64,000 bases of DNA from Sphaerotilus microaerophilus (GTDB lineage: Bacteria; Pseudomonadota; Gammaproteobacteria; Burkholderiales; Burkholderiaceae_C). The stretch covers positions 5,208,001-5,272,000 of the forward strand of contig NZ_AP025730.1 in assembly GCF_023734135.1 (NCBI RefSeq). Direction: 5' to 3'. The number at the start of each line of letters is the position of its first letter. The first letter of the stretch is position 1. The translations under genes and the position numbers were made by a program. Positions 55,673 through 63,592 of the stretch are shown in pieces. A model generated the notes under the pieces. It worked only from the letters and a program-made list of their open reading frames with translations, did no database searches and was not told the origin of the DNA.

Positions 55673-56830
55673 ATGCCCTTGCCGACCGAGGCATCGACCA
55701 CCCTGGCGCGACAGCTGCGCCAGCTGCACCTGCAACCAGATCAGACGCCTCCCGACCCCCAGCAGTGGCTGGCCCTGCTGGACACGGTGGGGCGCACCTA
55801 CGAGGACTTCGAGCGCCAGATCGCGCAGGCGACCCAGGGCGACCCGGCCTGGGCCGACACCATCCGCGAAGCGCGCGAGGTCACGCCCAGGGATCCTCTG
55901 GACGCGGCCGCCTGGTCCTGGCGCCTGGGCGACGAGGCGCTGCAGGTGTCCGCCGGCCTGGCCCACCTGCTGCACCTGCCCCCCGGCACACGCGAACTGC
56001 CGCTGACGGTCTGGCTGGCCTGCCTGGACGACAGCGACCGCGAACTGCAGTGCGAGTACCTGATGCAGGCGGCCCAGCAGCGGCGGCGCATCGTCGGCCA
56101 GCTGCGCTACATGCCTGCCACCGGCAACGAACAGCGCTGGCTGCACTATGAGCTGCAGTCCGACCCGGTCGGCGACGACGATGCCGTCGTGCGCTGCCAG
56201 GTGCGCGACATCACCGCCCGCGTGCGTGCCGAACAGTCCCAGCCCGGCAGCGACGACCAGGACGCGCTGACCGGGCTGCACAGCCGCGCCCGCCTCCTCA
56301 ACCTCGCTGCCACCGCACGGGCTCGCGCCGAGCACGATGGCAGCCGGGTCGGCCTGCTGCACCTGAACGTGGATGGTTTCCACCGGCTCAACGAGCTGCA
56401 CGGCCGTGAGGTCGGCGACCGGTTGCTGTGCGGCGTGGCCCAGCGCCTGCGCAGCAGCGTGCGCCTGGGCGACCAGATCGGCCGGCTCGCGGGCGACGAG
56501 TTCCTCCTGCTGGTACACCCGGTCGAAAGCGTGCAGCACCTCGAAGCCATCGCCTACAAGCTGCAGGCCGCCGTGGCGGTGCCGATGGACATCGGCCACG
56601 AATCGGTCGGCCTCAGCCTGAGCGTGGGCGTGGCGATGTACCCGCAGGACGCCGCCAGCACCCTGGACCTGGTGCGCGCCGCCGGCCGCGCCCTGCAGGC
56701 CGCCCGCCAGCGCGGGCGCGGGCGCTGCGTGATCCACGAGCTGCTGCCCACGCCGCCGCGGACCCTGAAGCGCCCGGGCACCGACGGAACCGACGCAACC
56801 AGCGCCATCGGCGGCACCGCCAGCGCCTGA
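55673..56830 (+). CDS. GGDEF-domain diguanylate cyclase-like protein with AGDEF site
   Basis: A 385-aa protein. A PAS-like region (about 75-180) is followed by a GGDEF domain (about 205-355) with DALTGLHSRARLLNL, VGLLHLNVDGFHRLNELHGREVGDRLL, the active-site loop AGDEF (273-277, Ala for the first Gly) and SVGVAMYP. AGDEF has been found active in some enzymes, so c-di-GMP synthesis is possible but not certain. There are no membrane segments. GGGAG before the ATG at 55673. The C-terminal tail is low-complexity Thr/Gly. Confidence 0.82.
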   Translation: MPLPTEASTTLARQLRQLHLQPDQTPPDPQQWLALLDTVGRTYEDFERQIAQATQGDPAWADTIREAREVTPRDPLDAAAWSWRLGDEALQVSAGLAHLLHLPPGTRELPLTVWLACLDDSDRELQCEYLMQAAQQRRRIVGQLRYMPATGNEQRWLHYELQSDPVGDDDAVVRCQVRDITARVRAEQSQPGSDDQDALTGLHSRARLLNLAATARARAEHDGSRVGLLHLNVDGFHRLNELHGREVGDRLLCGVAQRLRSSVRLGDQIGRLAGDEFLLLVHPVESVQHLEAIAYKLQAAVAVPMDIGHESVGLSLSVGVAMYPQDAASTLDLVRAAGRALQAARQRGRGRCVIHELLPTPPRTLKRPGTDGTDATSAIGGTASA

Positions 56831-56936
56831 GCCGGGACGCGCGCCCCGGCCCAGCGCCCGACACCCGCCCAGGCGCTATCCTCGCTGCCCCACGGCCCCA
56901 GGCTGGATGCCGCGGCGGCACAGGCACTGGCACTCC

Positions 56937-58445
56937 ATGGCGGGCACCCCCCTCGATCCCCTTGAAACGGCCCGCGACGGCGGGCCATTCCGCGCTCAGA
57001 GCCGCTGGCAGGACCGCTGGCGTGCCAGCGTGGGCCGCATCGTCCCGCTGGCCTGGCCGATGCTCGTGGGCCAGCTTGCGGTGCTGGCCTTCAGCACCAT
57101 CGACACCCTGCTGGTGGCGCGCCACTCGGCGCTGGACCTGGCCGCACTGGCGGTGGGTGCGGCCAGCTACATCACCATCTTCATCGGCCTGATGGGCGTG
57201 GTGATGGCGCTGGCACCGATCGTGGGCCAGAACTTCGGCGCCGGGCGCCACCACGAGGCCGGCCACCAGCTGCACCAGGCGGTGTGGATCGCGCTGGCGC
57301 TGTCGCTGCTGGGTTGCACGCTGCTGGCCTTCCCGGGGCCGTTCCTGGCGCTCTCACGCGCCAGCGAGGCGCTGCAGCCGCGCATCCGCGCCTACCTGGG
57401 CGCGCTGGCCTTCGCACTGCCGGCCTCGCTGCTGTTTGCCGCCTGGCGCGGCTTCAACACCGCGGTGGGCCGGCCCAAGCAGGTGATGCTGCTGCAGCTG
57501 GGCGGCTTGGCGGTGAAGCTGCCGCTGTCGCTGCTGCTGGTGTATGGCCTGAGCTGGCACGGCCCGCTCGGGCACATCGAGCTGCCGGCGCTGGGCGTGG
57601 CCGGCTGCGGCATCGCCACCGCGCTGGCGATGTGGGCGCAGGTGGCGGGTGCGGCCTGGCAGCTGCGCCGCGATGCGTTCTACCGGCCGTTCGCCATCCT
57701 CGGGCACGGCCTGCACGCACCGGACCGCGCCGCGCTGGGCGCCCAGCTGCGCCTGGGCATCCCCAGCGGGCTGTCGATCCTGATCGACGTGACCGGGTTC
57801 TCGTTCATGGCCATCTTCATCGCCCGGCTGGGCACCACCGCGGTGGCCGGGCACCAGATCGTCGCCAACCTCGCCGCGCTGGTGTTCATGCTGCCGCTGG
57901 CACTGGCGCAGGCCAGCAGCGCGCTGGTGGCGCAACGCATCGGCGCGGGCGACGTGGCCGATGCGCGCCGGCTCGGCTGGCACGGCCTGCTGCTGGCCGG
58001 TGTGCTGGCCTGCGTCAGCGCCAGCGTGGTGGTGCTGGGCCGCGCGCCCATCGTGGCGCTGTACACGCCCGATGCGGCCGTGGCGGCGGCGGCCACCGGG
58101 CTGCTGGTCTGGCTGATCGCCTTCCACCTCGGCGACGCCCTGCAGGCGGTGGCGGCGGCTGTGCTGCGCGCCTGGCGCATCGCCCAGGTGCCGATGCTGA
58201 TCCACGCCGGCTCGCTCTGGGGCGTGGGCCTGTACGGCGGCTACCTGCTCGCCTTCGACCCCTGGGGCTGGCGCGAGGCCTGGCCCGCCCTGAGCGCGCT
58301 CCAGGGCGCCACCGGCTTCTGGGTGGCGGCCAGCGCCGGGCTGTGCCTGGCCGCGCTGGCGCTGTGCGCCTTCCTGGCCTGGACGATGCGGCGCATGGCC
58401 CCGTCCCAATCGCCCCCGGCCGCGGCCCGAACGCCGGCGCCCTGA
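56937..58445 (+). CDS. MATE family multidrug/toxic-compound exporter
   Basis: A 502-aa integral membrane protein with twelve hydrophobic segments in two six-helix halves. Signature blocks are LAWPMLVGQLAVLAFSTIDTLLVARHS at the start, APIVGQNFGAGRHHEAG, and in the second half LGIPSGLSILIDVTGFSFMAIFIARLGTTAVAGHQIVANL. MATE proteins exchange Na+ or H+ for cationic drugs or metabolites. Start is the ATG at 56937. A convergent hairpin separates it from the histidine kinase. Confidence 0.92.
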   Translation: MAGTPLDPLETARDGGPFRAQSRWQDRWRASVGRIVPLAWPMLVGQLAVLAFSTIDTLLVARHSALDLAALAVGAASYITIFIGLMGVVMALAPIVGQNFGAGRHHEAGHQLHQAVWIALALSLLGCTLLAFPGPFLALSRASEALQPRIRAYLGALAFALPASLLFAAWRGFNTAVGRPKQVMLLQLGGLAVKLPLSLLLVYGLSWHGPLGHIELPALGVAGCGIATALAMWAQVAGAAWQLRRDAFYRPFAILGHGLHAPDRAALGAQLRLGIPSGLSILIDVTGFSFMAIFIARLGTTAVAGHQIVANLAALVFMLPLALAQASSALVAQRIGAGDVADARRLGWHGLLLAGVLACVSASVVVLGRAPIVALYTPDAAVAAAATGLLVWLIAFHLGDALQAVAAAVLRAWRIAQVPMLIHAGSLWGVGLYGGYLLAFDPWGWREAWPALSALQGATGFWVAASAGLCLAALALCAFLAWTMRRMAPSQSPPAAARTPAP

Positions 58446-58449
58446 AACA

Positions 58450-58473
58450 GGCACGGCCGGTCCGGCCCGTGCC
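58450..58473. terminator. Bidirectional hairpin between MATE gene and histidine kinase
   Basis: GCACGG-CCGG / CCGG-C-CCGTGC, a long stem with one bulge, 6 bp after the MATE stop and 14 bp after the kinase stop. Serves convergent genes. Confidence 0.6.
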
Positions 58474-58486
58474 CCGTCCTGTCGAT

Positions 58487-59947
58487 TCAGCCCGGTCCTG
58501 GCAGGCTCAGCCGGAAGCAGGTGCCACCGCCCTCGCGCGCCTCGCAATGCACCTGGCCGCCATGCTGCTCGGCGATCTGGCGCACCAGCGACAGGCCCAG
58601 GCCGACGCCGCCCTCGCGCTCGGCATGCCCGGGCAGGCGGAAGAAGGGCTCGAAGACCCGCTCGCGGTAGGCCTCGGGCACGCCCGGGCCGCGGTCGCAG
58701 ACCCGCACCTCGACGCCCCCGCCCGGAACCGCGTGCAGCGTGGCCAGCACCTCGTCGCCGCCGTAGCGGCGCGCATTCTCCAGCAGGTTGCGCAGCGCAC
58801 GGCGCAGCAGGCGCTCATCACCCAGCAGGGTCAGCGCCTCGCCCTCCACCTCGGCATCCACCCGGACGGACTCCTCGGCCAGCAGGCCCAGCAGGTCGAC
58901 CGGCTCGCGCTGCAGACGATGGCTGGCGTCCAGCCGGCTGGCCAGCAGCACCTCCTCGACCAGGGTGTCGAGCTCGCGGATGTTGCGGTCGATCTCCCGG
59001 CGCAGCTCGTCGCGCCGTGCCGGTGCGGCCCCTTCCAGCACCGCCAGGGCCATCTTCAGGCGCGCCAGCGGGGAACGCAGCTCGTGGCTGGCATTGGCCA
59101 GCAGCGAGCGGTTGGCCTGCACCAGCTTCTCGATGCGCTCGGCGGCGCGGTTGAAGCTGGCGGCCAGGGTGGCCACCTCGTCGCGCCCGCCCTCGGGCAC
59201 GCGGTGGCCGAGCTGGCCGCTGCCGAACACCTCGACGCCGCGCTGCAGCGACTCCAGTCGCCGCGTCAGCCGCCGCACCACCGGCCAGGCGCTGGCGGCC
59301 ACGGCCAGGAAAAGCACACCCAGCAGACCGAGCAGCACGCCGGCGTCGTCCAGCCAGCGCGGCGCATGCCAGTGCAACCGGGGCACGGGACCGTCGCCCT
59401 GGGCATCGGGCGGCGGTGCCCCGCCTGGGTCAGGTCGACCGAACTTGTCGGGCCGCAGACCCGGCGGCCCCACCCAGGGCGGCCCACGATCGGGCCGGGG
59501 CGGGCGGCCCACCCAGAGGCTGCGGCCATCCGCCAGGAGCACCCGCTGGACGCTGCCCGCACGCACCGGGCCGGGCCCGGGATACACCGCGTCAGCCCCC
59601 GAGGCAGGGCCTTCGGACGCCCGGCCCGCGGCCCGCTCCACCTGCGCGTACGACTCGGATGTGGCCAGGCGCTGCCCGTCGGCGGCGTCCAGGGCGAGTG
59701 GCAGGCGCAGCCGCTCGGACCAGTCCCGCAGTGAAGCGGCCTGCTGCTCGGGCGGCGCATCGGCCGGCGGCAGGCTGTTGCCCAGCAACTGGGCCCAGGC
59801 CGCGGTGCGCTCGCTGACGGCCGACTCGATGCGCCCGCGCTCGGAGTCGGTGTGCCGGCGCACCAGCACCCCGGCCACCAGCGCGAACACCAGCAGCACC
59901 GCCAGCATCGTCAGGTAGATGCGCAGGTAGAGGTGGCGCAGGGCCAT
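58487..59947 (-). CDS. Two-component sensor histidine kinase
   Basis: A 486-aa membrane kinase. First membrane segment about 10-30, a periplasmic domain of about 170 residues with an unusual Pro/Gly/Arg-rich stretch (GRPPRPDRGPPWVGPPG), a second segment about 205-223, then HAMP, HisKA with phospho-His288 in NASHELRSPLARLK, and HATPase_c (NLLENARRYGG, DRGPGVP, GVGLGLSLVRQIAEQHGG). Similar to the CpxA/RstB group. It begins 63 bp after its cognate OmpR-type gene; the gap is filled by a 13-bp triple repeat, and no Shine-Dalgarno is visible before the ATG. Confidence 0.92.
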   Translation of the reverse strand: MALRHLYLRIYLTMLAVLLVFALVAGVLVRRHTDSERGRIESAVSERTAAWAQLLGNSLPPADAPPEQQAASLRDWSERLRLPLALDAADGQRLATSESYAQVERAAGRASEGPASGADAVYPGPGPVRAGSVQRVLLADGRSLWVGRPPRPDRGPPWVGPPGLRPDKFGRPDPGGAPPPDAQGDGPVPRLHWHAPRWLDDAGVLLGLLGVLFLAVAASAWPVVRRLTRRLESLQRGVEVFGSGQLGHRVPEGGRDEVATLAASFNRAAERIEKLVQANRSLLANASHELRSPLARLKMALAVLEGAAPARRDELRREIDRNIRELDTLVEEVLLASRLDASHRLQREPVDLLGLLAEESVRVDAEVEGEALTLLGDERLLRRALRNLLENARRYGGDEVLATLHAVPGGGVEVRVCDRGPGVPEAYRERVFEPFFRLPGHAEREGGVGLGLSLVRQIAEQHGGQVHCEAREGGGTCFRLSLPGPG

Positions 59948-59950
59948 GGC

Positions 59951-59989
59951 GTGCAGTTGGGGCGTGCAGTTGGGGCGTGCAGTTGGGGC
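59951..59989. repeat. Three tandem copies of a 13-bp repeat before the histidine kinase start
   Basis: GTGCAGTTGGGGC three times exactly (59951-59963, 59964-59976, 59977-59989), ending three bases before the kinase start codon on the minus strand. It occupies the place where a ribosome site should be. Confidence 0.9.
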
Positions 59990-60010
59990 GAATGCGCGGG
60001 GCAGCGCCGC

Positions 60011-60718
60011 TCAGGCCGCCTCGGCGTCCTGCTTGCGGGCGAAGACGTAGCCGGCACCGCGCACCGTCAGGATGCGGCGCGGCGACTTGGGATCCGCCTC
60101 GATCGAGGCGCGGATGCGCGAGACATGCACATCGATGCTGCGGTCGAAGGCCTCCATCGGATGGCCCTTGAGCGCATCCATGATCTGGTCGCGCGACATC
60201 ACCCGCCCGGCGCCCTGCGCCAGCACCAGCAGGATGTCGAACTGGTAGCTGGTCAGGTCGCAGACCTGCCCGTCCACACGCACCTGACGGGCATTGACGT
60301 CGATCTCCAGGCGGCCAAAGCGCAGCAGCGCCTCGTCGTCGTGCGGCGCCGCCCGGCGCAGCAGCGCCTTCAGGCGAGCCAGCAGCTCACGCGGTTCGAA
60401 GGGCTTGGGCAGGTAGTCGTCGGCGCCCAGCTCCAGGCCGAGGATGCGGTCCATCGGCTCGCCGCGCGCGGTCAGCATCAGCAGGGGCAGCGAGCGGCAG
60501 CGCGGGTCGGCGCGCAGCTCGCGGGTCAGGTCGAGTCCGTCGCCGTCAGGCAGCATCAGGTCGAGGATCAGGGCGTCGAAGGACTCGCGTTGCAGCGCAG
60601 CACGCCCGCGCGCCAGGTCACCGGCCACGCTGACGACAAACCCGCTGGCCTGCAGGTAGTCCCGCACCATCGCGGTCAGGCGGGCATCGTCGTCGATCAT
60701 CAGGACATGGGCATTCAT
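60011..60718 (-). CDS. OmpR-family response regulator
   Basis: A 235-aa regulator. Receiver domain 4-118 (VLMIDDDARLTAMVRDYLQ, phospho-Asp in ALILDLMLPDGDG, conserved Lys in YLPKPFEPREL), then the winged-helix OmpR domain (FGRLEIDVNARQVRVDG; LALAQGAGRVMSRDQIMDALKGHPMEAFDRSIDVHVSRIRASIEADP). Cognate to the kinase downstream (58487-59947). An inverted repeat lies 129 bp upstream of the start and may be an autoregulatory site. Confidence 0.94.
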   Translation of the reverse strand: MNAHVLMIDDDARLTAMVRDYLQASGFVVSVAGDLARGRAALQRESFDALILDLMLPDGDGLDLTRELRADPRCRSLPLLMLTARGEPMDRILGLELGADDYLPKPFEPRELLARLKALLRRAAPHDDEALLRFGRLEIDVNARQVRVDGQVCDLTSYQFDILLVLAQGAGRVMSRDQIMDALKGHPMEAFDRSIDVHVSRIRASIEADPKSPRRILTVRGAGYVFARKQDAEAA

Positions 60719-60846
60719 CGGAGAGCACTCAGAGGTCGGAGGGCAAGGGCGTGGAGCGCGCGGCCAGGATCATCGCATCGCCATGAATCGCCGATGGCGC
60801 AGGGCCTTGGGCCGCTTGCCAGCCGCTCGGGAGCACGCCCGACACT

Positions 60847-60867
60847 GGCCGCATGATCACCGCGGCC
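60847..60867. promoter_or_regulatory. Inverted repeat upstream of the OmpR-type gene
   Basis: GGCCGC (60847-60852) and GCGGCC (60862-60867) enclose a central TGATCA palindrome (60854-60859). Candidate operator in the 223-bp gap between the OmpR-type gene and the LOV kinase gene. Confidence 0.35.
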
Positions 60868-60941
60868 GGTTGAGGCCACGTGCCGGCTTTGTAAAGTTGC
60901 TTGGCGCACCTGGCGCGACCGGCGCCCGGTCTCTCTGAGCC

Positions 60942-63149
60942 TCAACCCGCGGCGCCGGCCTCGACGATCGGCAGCGCCGCCATGGCCGGCGCCGGCACCG
61001 GCACGACCTGGAACCACAGCGTCACCGCGGAGCCCCGGCCGAACTCGCTGTGCACCTCGATGTGGCCATCGAGCAGCTCGATGATCTCCTTGACGATCGT
61101 CATGCCCAGCCCGGTACCGGGGACGTTGCCCGACGTATCGGCACGGAAGAAGCGCTCGAACAACCGCTCCTGCTGCTGCGCTGTCATGCCAATGCCCTGG
61201 TCCTGCACGCGGATGCCCACCTCGGCGCGACCGCCGCCCTCGCGGCGCATCAGCATCAGGCGGATCGGCTTGTCCTTGGCCGAGTACTTGTACGCGTTGG
61301 AAATGACGTTGGTCAGCGCCAGCGACAGCTTGGACTCGTCCACCAGCACGTGCACCGGCTCGTCCGGCAACTCGGCCTGCACCTTGCGCGGGTCGTTGTG
61401 CATCAGGATGCCGGCCAGGGTCGACTCGATGATGGGCGCCAGCGACTGCACGCGGCGGTGGAAGTCCTTGCCACGGCGCGCCTCGATGCGCGCCAGGTCC
61501 AGCAACTCATTGACCAGGTTGATCAGCAGGCCGGCCTGGCGGTGGATGGTGGACAGCATGTCCTGGCGGCGCCCCTCGTCAAAGGAGCGGCGCATCAGCA
61601 GCTCGGTGAAGCCGAAGATGCTCGCCATCGGCGTGCGCAGCTCGTGCGCGGCCATCGAGAGGAACTCGCTCTTCATGCGATCGACTTCCAGCTCGCGGGT
61701 GATGTCGCGAAAGTACATCACCGTCTCGTGGCCGGCACCGCGGCTGTGGCGGATGCGCCGCAGCAGGGTGCGCTGGGTCGGCACCGCCAGGTGCAGCAGC
61801 TCGCCGCCGAGCGAGCGCTGCGGCACCGCGCCACCTTCGACCAGCGGCAGGGTTTCCGCCGCGACGCCGGGGCGCTCGACGGACTCGCTGCCGCGGCAGA
61901 TCTCGGCCAGCCGGTCGGCCAGCGTTCCCTCGGGGCGCCCCACCAGCTCGGCAGCGACGATGCCGGTCATGCGCTCGAAGGCCGGGTTGACGACCGTCAC
62001 GATGCCGCGCTCATCCAGGGCAACGAAGCCATCCGGGCTGAGATCGAAGATGGTGTTGAGCCGCTCGGTGCGCTGCTGCAGCTCCTCGTGGTTGCGGATG
62101 CGCTCGCTGATGTCGGTCTGCACGCCCACGTAGTGGGTCACGCGGCCGTCCTCGCGCACCACCGGGGACAGGCGCAGCTCGTTCCAGAAGGCCACCCCGT
62201 CCTTGCGGAGGTTGCGCACCACCACGCGGGTCGAACGCGACTCGTCGATCGCGCGGCGGATCTCCTCGATCGTCTCCTGGCAGGTGCCTTCGCCTTGCAG
62301 GAAGCGGCAGTTGCGGCCGATCACCTCGTCGGCGCCATAGCCGGTGATGCGGCGGAAGGCGGCATTGGCATAGATCACCGGCTGCCCTGGCAGCTCCATG
62401 CTGGCGATGGTGATGCCATCGGCGGCCGACTCCAGCGCGCGCTCGCGCAGCAGCAGCTCCTGCTCGGCCCACTTGCTGTCGGTGGTGTCGCGCACCATGA
62501 AGATGTAGTGGGCCGTGCCGCGCACCTCGCAGGCACTGGCCGAGACCGCGCAGGGGAAGCCCGTGCCGTCGACCCGCAGGCCGTCGGCTGCCATGCCGAC
62601 CACCCGCCCGGCGATGCCGTACTGGGCCATCCACTCGCCGATGGTCTGGCCGCCGAACATCGGCAGCAGCTGGCGCAGGTTGCCGCCGCGCAGCTCTTCC
62701 GGCGCGCGGCCGAAGATGCTGGCGCTGGCCCGGTTGGCCCACTCGATCGTGCCCTGCGCGTCGGTGGCTACCATCGCATCCGGTGCGGCCTCGCTGAGTG
62801 CCGCGGCGTAGACGCTGCTGCCTTCAAGCCGGGTCCGGGCGGCTGGCTCGGCCTGAGCTGGGGACGACCCCTGGTGCGCGCGCGGGCGCTGGGGTTGACC
62901 CTGGGAAGGGCGTTGGTGTCGGCGCCAGCGCTCGAAGCCGGCCACCAGCAATGCGCCGAGCACGACGCCGCAGAGCCCGACGGCGGCCACCTGCGCCAGC
63001 GGGGCCGTGCCAGGCAACACCGCCTCGCCCGCCCTGGCAGCAGGGGTCGCCAGCGTGGCCAGCACCGCAGCCAGCCAGGTCGGCCGGACAGGGGCGTGCA
63101 GACGCCCCGCACGGCGGGACGGGCGGACAGGGGCAGCAGGCGTGTTCAC
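60942..63149 (-). CDS. PAS-LOV-PAS sensor histidine kinase (flavin blue-light/redox sensor)
   Basis: A 735-aa kinase. One or two membrane segments in residues 20-70 (LATLATPAARA; LAQVAAVGLCGVVLGALLVAG) are followed by a first PAS (about 120-215). The second sensor domain (about 230-345) has the complete LOV signature: GRNCRFLQ with Cys281, NLRKDGVAFWNELRLSPV and YVGVQTDIS. A third PAS (about 365-450), HisKA with His502 (MAAHELRTPM) and HATPase_c (NVISNAYKYSA, DQGIGM, GTGLGMTIVKEI) follow. In LOV proteins that Cys forms a light-driven adduct with FMN. The GTG at 63149 (or 63158) is the probable start. It follows the CheY-like gene in 15 bp. Confidence 0.88.
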   Translation of the reverse strand: MNTPAAPVRPSRRAGRLHAPVRPTWLAAVLATLATPAARAGEAVLPGTAPLAQVAAVGLCGVVLGALLVAGFERWRRHQRPSQGQPQRPRAHQGSSPAQAEPAARTRLEGSSVYAAALSEAAPDAMVATDAQGTIEWANRASASIFGRAPEELRGGNLRQLLPMFGGQTIGEWMAQYGIAGRVVGMAADGLRVDGTGFPCAVSASACEVRGTAHYIFMVRDTTDSKWAEQELLLRERALESAADGITIASMELPGQPVIYANAAFRRITGYGADEVIGRNCRFLQGEGTCQETIEEIRRAIDESRSTRVVVRNLRKDGVAFWNELRLSPVVREDGRVTHYVGVQTDISERIRNHEELQQRTERLNTIFDLSPDGFVALDERGIVTVVNPAFERMTGIVAAELVGRPEGTLADRLAEICRGSESVERPGVAAETLPLVEGGAVPQRSLGGELLHLAVPTQRTLLRRIRHSRGAGHETVMYFRDITRELEVDRMKSEFLSMAAHELRTPMASIFGFTELLMRRSFDEGRRQDMLSTIHRQAGLLINLVNELLDLARIEARRGKDFHRRVQSLAPIIESTLAGILMHNDPRKVQAELPDEPVHVLVDESKLSLALTNVISNAYKYSAKDKPIRLMLMRREGGGRAEVGIRVQDQGIGMTAQQQERLFERFFRADTSGNVPGTGLGMTIVKEIIELLDGHIEVHSEFGRGSAVTLWFQVVPVPAPAMAALPIVEAGAAG

Positions 63150-63163
63150 GGGGCACACGGCGG

Positions 63164-63547
63164 TCAGGGCACCGCGTCTGGCGAGACCATGGCCTCGACC
63201 CGGTCGATGAGCTCCAGCGGGCTGAAGGGCTTGACCAGGTAGGCGTCGGCACCGGCATCCTCGCCAGCCGCCACGTCGGTGGCCTGGCCGCGGGCGGTCA
63301 GCATGATCACCTGGATGCCACGCAGCTGCGGGTCCTGCTTGATGTGACGGCAAACCTGGTAGCCGTCCAGCAGCCCCGGCATCATCACGTCCAGCAGCAT
63401 CACGTGCGGGCGCACCGCGCGCGCCAGGTTCAAGCCGGACTCGCCATCGGCCGCCTCGTGCAGCTCAAAATCGCCGAACTCCAGCGTCATGCGGATGAGC
63501 TTGCGGATGTCAGCCTGGTCTTCGACGATCAGGATACGGTGGGTCAT
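63164..63547 (-). CDS. Single-domain CheY-like response regulator
   Basis: A 127-aa receiver domain alone: ILIVEDQADIRKLIRM with the acidic pair, phospho-Asp in VMLLDVMMPGLLDG, Thr in IMLTARG, and Lys in YLVKPFSPLELI. There is no output domain. Its stop is 14 bp before the start of the LOV kinase, and the kinase fragment ends just upstream, so it probably receives phosphate from one or both. Confidence 0.9.
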   Translation of the reverse strand: MTHRILIVEDQADIRKLIRMTLEFGDFELHEAADGESGLNLARAVRPHVMLLDVMMPGLLDGYQVCRHIKQDPQLRGIQVIMLTARGQATDVAAGEDAGADAYLVKPFSPLELIDRVEAMVSPDAVP

Positions 63548-63592
63548 GTCGGTTTCCTTGCAGGTCGGGTCGCTGGAGACGGCGGGACCGGA

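Noticed and set aside
57284..59734. 816-aa plus-strand ORF over the MATE gene and histidine kinase
   Set aside because: Shadow frame of the MATE gene and antisense of the kinase; no domain signature.
59951..59989. Tandem repeat as part of a CRISPR
   Set aside because: Head-to-tail 13-bp units without spacers.
61050..63242. 730-aa plus-strand ORF opposite the LOV kinase
   Set aside because: Antisense shadow; His/Ala/Gln-rich translation, no start signal.
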